Source of the DNA: JBNLBT01 sp050303435
GTDB taxonomy: Bacteria > Pseudomonadota > Gammaproteobacteria > Xanthomonadales > Marinicellaceae
Length of the DNA: 15,030 nucleotides
Assembly (NCBI GenBank): GCA_050303435.1
Contig: JBNLBT010000081.1
Coordinates: 1 to 15,030 of the forward strand
Direction: 5' to 3'
Part shown: in pieces, positions 1-8,258 of the stretch
Numbering within the stretch: the first letter of the stretch is position 1
Layout: each line of letters begins with the position of its first letter
Made by a program: the position numbers and the translations under genes
Notes under the pieces: generated by a model
The model's input: only the letters and a program-made list of their open reading frames with translations
Databases searched by the model: none
Told to the model about the DNA's origin: nothing

Positions 1-479
1 TACAGTTTGATGACCCCGACAGCCACCCAGCCTCGTTCCGTGGTTTCGCGAGACAGTTGCAATTCGCCGCCCTGGGCCGCAAGACAGTCACTGCAGTCGA
101 TGATTTTGCGCGGCACGCTGTCGATGCAAATGTTGAATTTGTCCTCGCTGCTGTTGAGGATCAATTTGAAGTGCGACGGTTCGCCGCAAAACACCGGTTC
201 GGCGTGAATCGACTGGATGCGCAGGTTTTTGAAGTTGTAAAAAGTCCGAAAAAGGGTCACTTGCGCCAGACCCAGCAACAGAAAAACCAGCAACAGCCCC
301 ATGTTGTTATTGAAATTCAATGCCGCCATCAGCATCACCAGCCACATCAACGAGAAAAACAACCCCGGCATGCTCGGCAAAACATAAATGCGCCGCCAGT
401 GCGCCAGCAAAGGCGGGCTTTCCGGTCCCCGTCGTTTGGACAATTTTTCGATCAGTTGATCAATGCGTCGGCGCATCAT
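1..479 (-). CDS. DUF58 family membrane protein, N-terminal part (runs off the left edge)
   Basis: Reading the minus strand from the ATG-ATG at 479 gives 159 residues with no stop before the window edge. After a basic N-terminus (MMRRRIDQL) come two closely spaced hydrophobic segments at about residues 37-54 and 59-78, then a soluble beta-rich stretch. This is the usual N-terminal layout of DUF58 proteins, whose vWA-like domain would lie outside the window. The start lies inside the last codons of the MoxR gene (20 nt overlap, 460-479), so the two are translationally coupled. MoxR plus DUF58 is a widespread pair whose ATPase is thought to remodel or activate a vWA-containing partner, often linked to envelope or metal-insertion functions. 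The DUF58 call rests on topology and neighbour rather than the diagnostic domain. Starting at the second ATG (476) would lose one residue. Confidence 0.75.
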   Translation of the reverse strand, partial: MMRRRIDQLIEKLSKRRGPESPPLLAHWRRIYVLPSMPGLFFSLMWLVMLMAALNFNNNMGLLLVFLLLGLAQVTLFRTFYNFKNLRIQSIHAEPVFCGEPSHFKLILNSSEDKFNICIDSVPRKIIDCSDCLAAQGGELQLSRETTERGWVAVGVIKL

Positions 480-1404
480 CAAGGATGGCCTGGATGACGT
501 CTTTGGCCTGAGTTTTCTGGTCGCGGACTTTGATCCGGTGGCGACACACGGGTGAAAAAGCCAGTGCCACATCGTCGGGGATGATGAAATCGCGCTGGTC
601 AATGAATGCGAGCGCCTGGGCGACTTTGAACAGCGCCAGCCCGGCCCGCGGCGACAGGCCCATGCGAATGCGGCCATGTTCGCGGGTTTTGCGGATCAGG
701 GTTTGCAGGTAATCCAGCGTTTCATCGCTGGCCTTGACCATGCGCACCGCGTGTTTCCATTGCGTCAGAATGTTGGGGTCAATGATCGGCTTCAACGGGC
801 GCGAGTACAATTCGCTTTGCTCGCCGCTGTACAGCCGACGTTCGCTGTCAGCAGAGGGATAGCCCAGCGACATGCTCAGGATGAATCGGTCCAGCTGCGA
901 GTCGGGCAATGGAAATGTGCCGCTGTCATCCAGCGGGTTTTGCGTGGCCATGACAAAGAAATGCGCGTCCAGCCGGTGCGTCTGGCCGTCCATACTGATT
1001 TGTTTTTCCGCCATGGCTTCCAACAAGGCGCTTTGAGTCTTTGCTGTGCCACGATTCAATTCGTCGGCCAGCAGGAACTGCGTGAACACCGGCCCTTTGT
1101 GGAATTCAAAAGCGTGGTTTTCCCGGTGGTAGATGGTCACCCCGAGGATGTCGCTGGGCATCATGTCGCTGGTGAACTGCACCCGATTGTAGTCCAGTCC
1201 CAACACTTGCGAAAGGGACAGGGCCAGGGTGGTTTTACCCAGGCCTGGGTAATCTTCCAGCAACACGTGGCCTTCGGCGAGGATCGCGGCCAGGCAAAAC
1301 TTGATTTTCTCTTGTTTGTCAAAAATCCGTTCACTGATCGCATTGATGATGTCGTTGACTTTCGGGTGATTTTGTTCTTTATTGTGTTTAAGCATGGTTT
1401 CCAT
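460..1404 (-). CDS. MoxR-family AAA+ ATPase
   Basis: The 314-residue product is a complete MoxR ATPase of normal length. Visible motifs are Walker A GLGKTT near residues 54-59, Walker B LLADE near 111-115 followed by LNR, sensor 1 in VMATQNP (Asn156), and the family-typical GTFPLPDSQLDRF stretch at about 162-174. An SPRAG motif in the C-terminal lid fits sensor 2. Family knowledge: these hexameric ATPases act as chaperones for vWA or DUF58 partners. The following gene is such a partner and overlaps its 3' end. The ATG at 1404 gives the longest product; an ATG three codons on (1395) is possible because GGAA precedes it. An extended -10 element lies just upstream, so transcription may start here rather than rely only on maf read-through. 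Confidence 0.93.
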   Translation of the reverse strand: METMLKHNKEQNHPKVNDIINAISERIFDKQEKIKFCLAAILAEGHVLLEDYPGLGKTTLALSLSQVLGLDYNRVQFTSDMMPSDILGVTIYHRENHAFEFHKGPVFTQFLLADELNRGTAKTQSALLEAMAEKQISMDGQTHRLDAHFFVMATQNPLDDSGTFPLPDSQLDRFILSMSLGYPSADSERRLYSGEQSELYSRPLKPIIDPNILTQWKHAVRMVKASDETLDYLQTLIRKTREHGRIRMGLSPRAGLALFKVAQALAFIDQRDFIIPDDVALAFSPVCRHRIKVRDQKTQAKDVIQAILDDAPTH

Positions 1405-1430
1405 TCAGCCTGTACCGGCAGATTTTGTGT

Positions 1431-1439
1431 ATATTAGCA
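1431..1439 (-). promoter_or_regulatory. Candidate extended -10 promoter for moxR-DUF58
   Basis: On the minus strand the maf-moxR gap contains TGC followed directly by TAATAT, an extended -10 (TGn plus a 5/6 match to TATAAT). No good -35 is seen 17 bases upstream (AGTGCA), which extended -10 promoters tolerate. Transcription would begin about 20 bases before the moxR start. This is motif reading only. Confidence 0.4.
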
Positions 1440-1479
1440 CACTCTTAAGGGGCTGCACTTTGAACGCATTCACAGCTTT

Positions 1480-2088
1480 TCACTCCGCCCTGTTGCGATC
1501 GTCCAGGGCGTTGAATCCCAGGCGCCTGAGCTGACCCAGCAACGCCAGCATGGGCAAGCCCTGCAGCGCCGACGGATCGTGGGTGTGCACGGCGTCAAAC
1601 AAATGCACCCCGAGCGATTCAATTTTGAACGATCCGGCGCAGCTGAGCGGATCATCCAGGTCCACGTATCGGGCGATCTCGGCGGAGCTGAGGCGACGAA
1701 AATGCACTTCTGTGGTGTCCACGTGCAGCCACGGTTGACGGGTGGCCGGTGCGCACACGCACACCGCGGTGTAAAAGGTGACGCGCTGTCCTGACAGACG
1801 CTGCAATTGGGCCTGCGCTTTTTTGACCGTGCCGGGTTTGCCGAGCACCGACTGTTGATGTGTGCACACCTGGTCGCTGCCAATCACGGCCAGCAGATTC
1901 GGGTTTTGCGGGTGCAGATCTGTGAACACTTTGTGTGCCTTTTGCTGAGCCAGTCGCGCGGCCAGTTCGCGCGCGTTTTCATGGGGTCTGGGGGTTTCAT
2001 CCAGCGCCGGGACAACCACCGTGTGCGGCACGGCACAGCGCTCAAGCTGCGCGCGTCGGTGCGGTGAACCTGAGGCCAGTACAATCAC
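1480..2088 (-). CDS. yceF: Maf/YceF-type nucleoside triphosphate pyrophosphatase
   Basis: The 202-residue product has the Maf signature at its N-terminus (LASGSPHRRAQLE), then GSDQV near residues 70-74, LGKPG, the LSGQRVTFYTA segment and CAGSFKIESLG near the C-terminal third, followed by DPSALQGLPM. GSDQV (rather than GADTVV) and the CAGSFK block fit the YceF subgroup, which in E. coli hydrolyses 7-methyl-GTP to the monophosphate, a house-cleaning reaction. The start is GTG, and its GTGA overlaps the kinase stop codon (2085-2088), giving tight coupling. In E. coli yceF sits beside rpmF, so the position behind a Ser/Thr kinase is unusual. Substrate is inferred from the subgroup and not tested. 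Confidence 0.9.
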   Translation of the reverse strand: MIVLASGSPHRRAQLERCAVPHTVVVPALDETPRPHENARELAARLAQQKAHKVFTDLHPQNPNLLAVIGSDQVCTHQQSVLGKPGTVKKAQAQLQRLSGQRVTFYTAVCVCAPATRQPWLHVDTTEVHFRRLSSAEIARYVDLDDPLSCAGSFKIESLGVHLFDAVHTHDPSALQGLPMLALLGQLRRLGFNALDDRNRAE

Positions 2089-4952
2089 TGTTGTTCAATC
2101 AAGGCGTTCAATTGTTCCAGTTCTTCGGTGATTGCCGCATCGCTCAGAGAATTTTTGGCAATACTTTCATTGGCCTGCTGCAACAGCACCTGAGCCAGTT
2201 CGCTCTTGCCGTTCTGCACATAAAAGCGCGCGCTCTTGAGGCGTTGCAACACGGTGCGTTGTGAATCCGCGCCGGTCATGCGAATCGCCGCCGACAGCGC
2301 GTTCTGCTTGTGTTCATCGGCCGCAGCGATGTCGCCGAGCTCAGCTTTTAAATCCCCCAGATGATTCTGAACGGAGATGTACTGCGGGCTGTCCGATGGA
2401 ATCAGGTCGTGATCAAGGATCGGCTGCAAGGCGTCCAGTGCCTGCTGTGGCTGGCCATTGCGCTGGTGCATTTTGGCCACAGAAAAACGGATGCCGACGG
2501 TCAGTGGGTGTTCATTGCCCAGGGCTTCGATGCTGCGTGGCAGCACCGCGTCCGACAAGGCCTGGGCCTTATCCAACAGATCCAGCTGGGTGTAGATGCG
2601 GATCAATACAGAGGCCAGGTACAAAGTTGAGCGGTGATCCGCACCAATCTGTTCAAGCAGCTTGTCGTACAAGGGCTCAAGAATCGCCCGCGCTTCTTCG
2701 GATCGCCCGGTGCGATCCAGCAGCACCGCCAGATTGACCTGCGTGTCCCAGGTGTTCTGGTGATCGGCGCCCAGCGTGGCGGTGAACACCTTGACCACGT
2801 CCTGCATGTGATGAATGGCCTGTTCAAAATCGCCTTTTTCATAGGCCAGAATGGCCAGCATGTTCAGGGTGCGGGCACTGTATTGATGGTTCAGGCCAAA
2901 ATGAAACACACTCAGCTGATGCGCTTCACCGGCCAGTTCCAGGGCCTGGTCGATTTGACCGTGGGCGCGGTACGAGCCGGCCAGGGAAGACAGCGCGGCC
3001 TGCAGCGACGGGTGTTTGTTGCCCAGCACTTCACGGATCTTGTCCACCAGCTCATTGCCCAGCTGCAATGATTTTTCGTAGTCACCGACGTCGTTGTAGG
3101 CCTGCATCATGTTGTGTTCCAGTTCCATCAGTTTGGAATTGGTGGATGAGACCTGCGGCAAAAATTCATCGTGCGCCTGTTCCAGCACTTCGATGGCGCG
3201 ATCGGTGTGCGATGTTTCGAATTCGACCGTGGCCAGCTGAATGGCCGAGGACATCATGCCTTCGGTGTCGTTGGCCTGTTGAAACAGTTCGCGACCCCGC
3301 TGCAGCCACTGCACGGCTTCGTCGTATTTTTTTTGCCGGGTCAGCAAAATGCCTCTGTAGGTGTACAGGCGCGCACGCAGAATCGGATCGGAGTCTTCGT
3401 CCAGGCTCAGACGATCCAGCAGCGTTTCGGCCGCCTCGGTGTCGTCTTTGTTGAGTTGCAGATACGCCTGCTGCAATAAAAATTCAGTGTTGTCCGGGTC
3501 CAGCGCCAGGGCTTCGTTGATGCTGGATTCGGCGCGTTCCCAGACGCCCAGGCGCGACAACGCGGTGCCGATGTTGCCGAGCAGCTCCGCTTTAATCAAT
3601 GGGTCGGGAAAATCGCGGGTGGAGATGTCACTGCGCGCCTGCGAGAGCAGGTCGACGGCAAAAATCCGCTCGCCCTGGGCGGTGTCCGGGTTGGTCACGG
3701 AAAACACGTCAAGCATGAATTCTTTGACTTGTTTGAATTTTTCCGCCTCCACCACGGTGAGGTTGTACTGGCGCCACACCAGGCCCATGCCCAACAACAG
3801 CGACACCAGCAGAGTCAGCAAGGCGGCAAACAGCGCGCTGCGCCGTTGTGCAAACTTGCGAATCTGATACCACACGGAATCCGAGGTGGCGCTGACCGGT
3901 TCGTTGTTGACCCAGCGCTGTAAGTCGTCGGCCAGGCTTTGCATGCTGCTGTAGCGTTGGCTCGGCTCGGTTTTCAGTGCCTTGTTCAACACATTGCACA
4001 AATCGCGATCCAGGCCGGATTGGCGCAAGGCACTGCGCACGTGGTCTTCATCGTCCTGGCAGGCGCGCAGCAAACGGTCTTCGGGCAACGGAGCTTTGCC
4101 CAGCAACAAGCCGGTGGTGACCGCGGCCAGGGAAAACACGTCGCTGGACACGCTGATGCGTTCGGATTTGATCTGCTCCGGTGCTGCAAAACTCGGGGTC
4201 AGCGCCATCAGCGTGGTTTTGTCTTCTTCCGGGTCCTGCTGAATCAGTTTGGCGATGCCGAAATCCACGATTTTCAGCACCCCGTGGCGATCCACCAGGA
4301 TGTTGCCGGGTTTCAGGTCGCGGTGAATGGTCAGGTTGGCGTGGGCATAGGCCAGGGCCTCGGCGGCGCTCAACACCAGTCGGATGATGGCGCGGGTGTC
4401 CAGATGTTCCTCGCGCACGTAATCATCGATCGGCCGCGCGCCGTCGATCAGTTCCATGATCAGATAGGCGGTGCCGTCCTGGGTTTCTCCGCCGTGCTGC
4501 ATGGACACGATGTTGGGGTGCGACAATTCCGCGAGAATGCTTTGTTCTTTGACAAAATGAGACAGCAGTTCGGTGGCGTGAAAGCGCGGCGAGAAGATTT
4601 TGATCGCGACTTTTTTCTGCACCTGGGCGTCGTTGCGTTCGGCCAGAAACACCTGGGACATACCGCCGCGGCCCAATTCTTCAATCAGGGTGTACTGATT
4701 CAGCGTGTCGCCGGCCTTGCTTTGCTGCGCCACGTTTTTTTCCATGTCCAGGTAGGGCGTGACGTTTTCATCGATGTAGACGCTGGCCTGATTGCCGGCG
4801 TTGATCAGTGTGATCACCAGCTGTCGCACCGCCGGCGTGATGTGTTCCAGTGTTTCCAATTGCGACATGGCCTCGCCGACGGACAAGTCCGACATGCGGG
4901 CGTAAATTTCACTGGCGGCCTGCCAGTTCTTGATGGTTTCAGGACTGTTCAT
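2085..4952 (-). CDS. Transmembrane Ser/Thr protein kinase with TPR-type C-terminal region (PknS/PknT-like)
   Basis: This is a large membrane kinase, 962 residues from the ATG at 4973 or 955 from the ATG at 4952. The numbering here uses the longer form. Kinase motifs are all present: glycine loop GRGGMSQVF (101-109), VAIK lysine 125, alphaC Glu143, catalytic HRDLKPGN (217-224), DFG 237-239 and APE 264-266. One hydrophobic segment at about 379-399 precedes some 560 residues of helical, TPR-like repeats, so the repeats should lie on the far side of the membrane. The sigma factor gene directly upstream overlaps it. Related ECF43 partners (PknS-EcfK in Xanthomonas, PknT-EcfP in Vibrio) suggest the kinase activates that sigma factor by phosphorylation. 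I prefer 4952 because GGAA precedes it and it reduces the overlap to 14 nt. The stimulus is unknown. Confidence 0.93.
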   Translation of the reverse strand: MNSPETIKNWQAASEIYARMSDLSVGEAMSQLETLEHITPAVRQLVITLINAGNQASVYIDENVTPYLDMEKNVAQQSKAGDTLNQYTLIEELGRGGMSQVFLAERNDAQVQKKVAIKIFSPRFHATELLSHFVKEQSILAELSHPNIVSMQHGGETQDGTAYLIMELIDGARPIDDYVREEHLDTRAIIRLVLSAAEALAYAHANLTIHRDLKPGNILVDRHGVLKIVDFGIAKLIQQDPEEDKTTLMALTPSFAAPEQIKSERISVSSDVFSLAAVTTGLLLGKAPLPEDRLLRACQDDEDHVRSALRQSGLDRDLCNVLNKALKTEPSQRYSSMQSLADDLQRWVNNEPVSATSDSVWYQIRKFAQRRSALFAALLTLLVSLLLGMGLVWRQYNLTVVEAEKFKQVKEFMLDVFSVTNPDTAQGERIFAVDLLSQARSDISTRDFPDPLIKAELLGNIGTALSRLGVWERAESSINEALALDPDNTEFLLQQAYLQLNKDDTEAAETLLDRLSLDEDSDPILRARLYTYRGILLTRQKKYDEAVQWLQRGRELFQQANDTEGMMSSAIQLATVEFETSHTDRAIEVLEQAHDEFLPQVSSTNSKLMELEHNMMQAYNDVGDYEKSLQLGNELVDKIREVLGNKHPSLQAALSSLAGSYRAHGQIDQALELAGEAHQLSVFHFGLNHQYSARTLNMLAILAYEKGDFEQAIHHMQDVVKVFTATLGADHQNTWDTQVNLAVLLDRTGRSEEARAILEPLYDKLLEQIGADHRSTLYLASVLIRIYTQLDLLDKAQALSDAVLPRSIEALGNEHPLTVGIRFSVAKMHQRNGQPQQALDALQPILDHDLIPSDSPQYISVQNHLGDLKAELGDIAAADEHKQNALSAAIRMTGADSQRTVLQRLKSARFYVQNGKSELAQVLLQQANESIAKNSLSDAAITEELEQLNALIEQQ

Positions 4953-5523
4953 GGTTGGATTCCGGGTGGCCATCGTGCATGATGGCTGTGAGCAGGGCTT
5001 TGCTCTGCGACCAGATGCGCATCACCTGGCGTTCGGATTTGCCGATGATCTGGCTGATTTCATTGAATGTCAGATTAAAGATCAGTTTGTATTCCAGCAA
5101 CTCACTCAAATCGGGGTTGATTTCCTCAATGACATTCAGGGCTTTTTCAATCTCCATCAATTTGAAATCGATGTCCTGTTCGCCGATGTATTGACTGACG
5201 CCGGTGTCGATCAGCAGGTGCTGGCGTTTGTCGGCGTTTTTCGCGCGCAGGGTGTCAATCAGGTACTGTCGCATGCTTTTGGACAGGCAACGCATGAAAT
5301 GGCGGGAGTTTTCCAGGTTGAGTTTTTCACTGGCTGAGAGCTTGAGATAGCACTCGTGCGCCAGCACCGTCGGTGTGATGGTCTGACCGGTGTTAAGGCG
5401 ACTGATCTGATTGCCGGCAATGGCTTTGATTTCCTTGTACAAAAAGGCGTAAATCGCATCCAGGTGCTGTTTTTCACCGGCGTTGATTTTTTCCAGCAAG
5501 CGCGTGACGTAGTGTTCGCTCAT
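4939..5523 (-). CDS. ECF sigma factor, ECF43-like (kinase-associated)
   Basis: The 194-residue protein has a sigma-2 region (about 15-95) and a sigma-4 helix-turn-helix (about 140-178: TFNEISQIIGKSERQVMRIW). The region 2.2 motif reads TITPTVLAHECYLKL (48-62). It lacks the acidic DAED-type residues of ordinary ECF factors and carries threonines 48, 50 and 52. In characterised ECF43 members a threonine here is phosphorylated by the neighbouring kinase to allow RNA polymerase binding, so these are the candidate sites. No anti-sigma factor gene is present, which agrees. The ATG at 5523 was chosen because the homology starts at once (VTRLLEKINAGE). An upstream in-frame ATG (5574) would add a low-complexity Arg/Ala leader without homology. 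The gene lies 79 nt behind PBP1A with no terminator seen between them, so PBP1A read-through may express it. Confidence 0.9.
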   Translation of the reverse strand: MSEHYVTRLLEKINAGEKQHLDAIYAFLYKEIKAIAGNQISRLNTGQTITPTVLAHECYLKLSASEKLNLENSRHFMRCLSKSMRQYLIDTLRAKNADKRQHLLIDTGVSQYIGEQDIDFKLMEIEKALNVIEEINPDLSELLEYKLIFNLTFNEISQIIGKSERQVMRIWSQSKALLTAIMHDGHPESNHEQS

Positions 5524-5602
5524 GGCCCGGCCCCGTGCGGCGGATTCGCGCGTCCCTCGGGGGGCGTGATGCATGTCAAGATTGGGCGGCGCAGAAGACT
5601 CA

Positions 5603-8041
5603 TCAGAACAAATCGTCGTAAACGGTCTGGTTGTTGTTGTCTTTCTTTTCAGCGGGCAGACGGCCGACCATAAAGTACTCACGAATGGAGTTTGGCGCGT
5701 TGGGCTTGACCAGTTCTCCGGTGTCCTTGTCGACGTAGGCAATCACGATGCCCGGCGGCACATCGCGTTCGAACGCCGGTTCATCGGCCAGCGCCACTCG
5801 CATGTATTCGATCCACATCGGCAGCGCCGCGCGCCCGCCGACTTCACCGCGACCGAGGGTTTCCGGTGTGTCGAAACCGATCCACACGTTGGTCACGATG
5901 TTGCGCTGGTAGCCATTGAACCAGGCATCGATCTGGTCATTCGCGGTGCCGGTTTTGCCGGCCAGGTCGTTGCGTTCCAATTCCAGGGCGCGCCGGCCGG
6001 TGCCGCGTTTGATCACGTCCTGCATGAAGGATTCAATGATGAACTGATTTTCCGGGCTGATCACGCGCGGTGCCTGCAGATTCAACTCCGCGGCATCGGC
6101 CGGTGAGGCATCGACGGAGAAGGACGTCTCTGTGGTTTCAGGGGGCGCGACGGCGTCGGCGTAAATCGCCGGCTTGGGCACCGTTTCGCATTCGTCGCAG
6201 GCCAGCAGCGGGCGGTGTTGATGCAACAACTCACCGTCCTGGTCAAGGATGCGATCGATCAGGTAGGGGTTGACCAGATAGCCGCCGTTGGCGAACACGG
6301 AAAATGCACGCGACATTTCCATCGGCGGCACATTGGGGCTGCCCAGGGCGATCGACAGATCCGAGGGAATGTCGGATTCGTTGAAGCCGAATTTAAGAAT
6401 GTGTCTGCGTCCAGGGCCGATGCCCATGCGGTTCAGCACCCGAATTGACACCAGATTGCGGGAGCTGACGATGCCTTCGCGCATGCGCGTAGGGCCAAAG
6501 AATTTTTCACTGAAGTTTTCCGGGCGCCAGGCTTTTTCCAGCTTGTCGTCTTCAAACACAATCGGCGCGTCATTGATGATCGACGCGGCGTTCAGGCCGT
6601 TTTCCAAAGCGCCGGAATAGATGATCGGCTTGAACCCCGAACCCGGCTGGCGTTTGGCCTGGGTGGCGCGGTTGAATTTGCTCAGAAAATAGTCGTAACC
6701 GCCGATCATCGCCAGAATCGCGCCGTCGTTGGGATTCATGCTCACCAGCGCGCCCTGCACGTTGGGAATCTGCGACAGTTCAAACTGGCCGGTGGCGTTG
6801 CGGCGCACCATCACCACGTCACCGACATCGAGTATTTCGGTCATCTCGGCCGGTTTTTTGCCGATGCGTTCGTTGTCGATGTAGGGGGCGGCCCAGCCGC
6901 TGTGTTCAAACTGCAAATCAGCGTCCTGGCCGTCGCGCAGGCGCACGATGGCGAATTCAGGGTTGACTTCTGTGACCAGCGCGGCCTGCAGTCCGCCCGG
7001 GGTGGGGAATTTTTCCAGTTTCTGTTGCACCAGTTCCACGCTGCCCTCAACGGACAGGTCGTGGTGCTGGATGGGGCCGCGGAAGCCGTGTCGGCGGTCG
7101 TAATCGTGCAGGCCGTTGCGAATGGCGTTTTCCGCCGCCACCTGCAACTTGGAATGGATGCTGGTGTACACCGTGTAACCGTCGGTGTACGCCGTTTCAC
7201 CGTAGCGTTCCACCAGTTCCGCGCGCACCAGTTCGGCCACCCATGGCGCGTTCAGTTCAACCGCCGGCGCGTGCACAAAGGCGCGGTCCGGTTCGGCCAC
7301 CGCGGCGTCGTGTTCCTGCTGATTGATGTAGCCCAGATTCAGCATGCGTCCGAGCACGTAATTGCGCCGCGCCAGCGCGCGTTCGGGGCTGGTCACCGGG
7401 TTGATGCGCGAAGGCGCCTTGGGCGGCGCGGCCAGCATCGCCGATTCCGCCAGCGTCAATTCATCCAACCGCTTGCCGTAGTACACGTCGGCGGCCGCGG
7501 CGATGCCGTAGGCGCGGTGGCCCAACGGGATCTTGTTCAGATACAATTCCAGAATCTCGTCTTTGCTGATGGTGCGCTCCAGCTTCACCGCGAGAAACAG
7601 TTCTTTGATTTTACGTGTCCAGGTCTGGTCCAGGCTCAAAAACACATTGCGTGTCAGCTGCTGGGTGATGGTGCTGCCGCCGGACTGTTTTTCACCGGTG
7701 GTGACGATTTGCCAGACCGCGCGCAGAATGCCTTTGACGTCAAAGCCGTAGTGGTCGTAAAAATTGGCGTCTTCGGCGGCGATGTAGGCCTGTTTGACCC
7801 ACACGGGCACGTCTTCAATGTTGATCGGGATGCGCCGTTTGGTGCCAAAAACCGAGATCAGTTTGCCGTCGGCGGAATACACCCGCAGCGGCACCTGCAA
7901 TTTGTGTTCACGAATCGCGTCAACCGATGGCAATTCCGGTTCGTAGTATTTGTAGGCGACGAACAAAACCGAAACGCCCAGCACCAGGAAGAACAGCCCC
8001 AATTTGGTCAGAAACCACAGGATCTTCAGCGTTTTTTTCAT
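5603..8041 (-). CDS. mrcA: Penicillin-binding protein 1A (bifunctional transglycosylase/transpeptidase)
   Basis: This 812-residue class A PBP polymerises and crosslinks peptidoglycan at the outer face of the inner membrane. A short cytoplasmic tail and one membrane segment (about 7-29) come first. The GT51 motifs follow: EDANFYDHYGFD (Glu90 catalytic), GGSTITQQ 121-128, RKIKE 143-147 and KDEILELYLN 160-169. An OB-like insert (about 320-420) is typical of PBP1A. The transpeptidase motifs are SGFK (Ser468, Lys471), SRN 527-529 and KTG 696-698. Length is normal for gammaproteobacterial PBP1A. A poor Shine-Dalgarno precedes the ATG, but the positively charged start MKKTLK followed by a membrane segment fits. 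In many gammaproteobacteria this gene sits divergently from pilM; here it is divergent from a two-component system. Confidence 0.96.
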   Translation of the reverse strand: MKKTLKILWFLTKLGLFFLVLGVSVLFVAYKYYEPELPSVDAIREHKLQVPLRVYSADGKLISVFGTKRRIPINIEDVPVWVKQAYIAAEDANFYDHYGFDVKGILRAVWQIVTTGEKQSGGSTITQQLTRNVFLSLDQTWTRKIKELFLAVKLERTISKDEILELYLNKIPLGHRAYGIAAAADVYYGKRLDELTLAESAMLAAPPKAPSRINPVTSPERALARRNYVLGRMLNLGYINQQEHDAAVAEPDRAFVHAPAVELNAPWVAELVRAELVERYGETAYTDGYTVYTSIHSKLQVAAENAIRNGLHDYDRRHGFRGPIQHHDLSVEGSVELVQQKLEKFPTPGGLQAALVTEVNPEFAIVRLRDGQDADLQFEHSGWAAPYIDNERIGKKPAEMTEILDVGDVVMVRRNATGQFELSQIPNVQGALVSMNPNDGAILAMIGGYDYFLSKFNRATQAKRQPGSGFKPIIYSGALENGLNAASIINDAPIVFEDDKLEKAWRPENFSEKFFGPTRMREGIVSSRNLVSIRVLNRMGIGPGRRHILKFGFNESDIPSDLSIALGSPNVPPMEMSRAFSVFANGGYLVNPYLIDRILDQDGELLHQHRPLLACDECETVPKPAIYADAVAPPETTETSFSVDASPADAAELNLQAPRVISPENQFIIESFMQDVIKRGTGRRALELERNDLAGKTGTANDQIDAWFNGYQRNIVTNVWIGFDTPETLGRGEVGGRAALPMWIEYMRVALADEPAFERDVPPGIVIAYVDKDTGELVKPNAPNSIREYFMVGRLPAEKKDNNNQTVYDDLF

Positions 8042-8079
8042 GGATTGTTGACTGGATCAATTTGCATGACAAAAAATTC

Positions 8080-8085
8080 ATTATA
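8080..8085 (-). promoter_or_regulatory. Candidate -10 element of the mrcA promoter
   Basis: A perfect TATAAT on the minus strand lies 38 bases before the PBP1A start. The -35 region at normal spacing (CGCATA) is a poor match, so an activator or a weak promoter is possible. It is the only good -10 in the divergent gap reading toward mrcA. Confidence 0.45.
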
Positions 8086-8125
8086 CAATGATTGCCCATC
8101 GATATGCGTTGATTAGCGTGTTAGA

Positions 8126-8134
8126 TGGTTAAAT
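8126..8134 (+). promoter_or_regulatory. Possible extended -10 for the response-regulator operon
   Basis: TGG followed by TTAAAT (4/6 to TATAAT) forms a possible extended -10 on the plus strand, with TTGATT (8109-8114) upstream at only 14 bases. If used, the transcript would carry a leader of about 120 nt holding the stem-loops noted at 8138-8215. The evidence is weak. Confidence 0.25.
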
Positions 8135-8137
8135 TTT

Positions 8138-8215
8138 GCACGGGTTCACAATTGCGTGCGCAGGCCACCGGAAGCCGTGGCGAAGGTGGGTGGCCAAAGC
8201 GGCTGCAACCCGCTT
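8138..8215 (+). other. Cluster of three stem-loops in the mrcA/response-regulator intergenic region
   Basis: Three potential hairpins follow one another: GCACG/CGTGC (8138-8142 with 8155-8159), GGCCACC/GGTGGCC (8163-8169 with 8189-8195) and AAGCGG/CCGCTT (8197-8202 with 8210-8215, loop of 7). None is followed by a T-run, so they are not ordinary terminators. They could be leader structure of the downstream regulator mRNA or protein-binding dyads. No known riboswitch class was recognised. Confidence 0.4.
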
Positions 8216-8258
8216 CACCGGACCCTGAAATAAACACACCCCAGCATCGGACAATCCA

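Noticed and set aside
676..1437. 253-codon plus-strand open frame opposite the MoxR ATPase
   Set aside because: The minus strand has complete AAA+ motifs; this frame has no recognisable domain.
3939..4982. 347-codon plus-strand open frame opposite the Ser/Thr kinase
   Set aside because: The opposite strand carries all kinase motifs in order; this frame has biased His/Gln/Gly-rich composition typical of antisense shadows in GC-rich DNA.
5524..5742. N-terminal extension of the sigma factor frame back into PBP1A
   Set aside because: It overlaps the PBP1A 3' end, and sigma homology starts at 5523.
6902..8116. 404-codon plus-strand open frame opposite PBP1A
   Set aside because: It mirrors the PBP1A gene and shows no recognisable domain; composition is that of a shadow frame.
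8138..8215. Known riboswitch (c-di-GMP or cobalamin type) before the response regulator
   Set aside because: The conserved core motifs of these classes were not found; only simple hairpins are visible.
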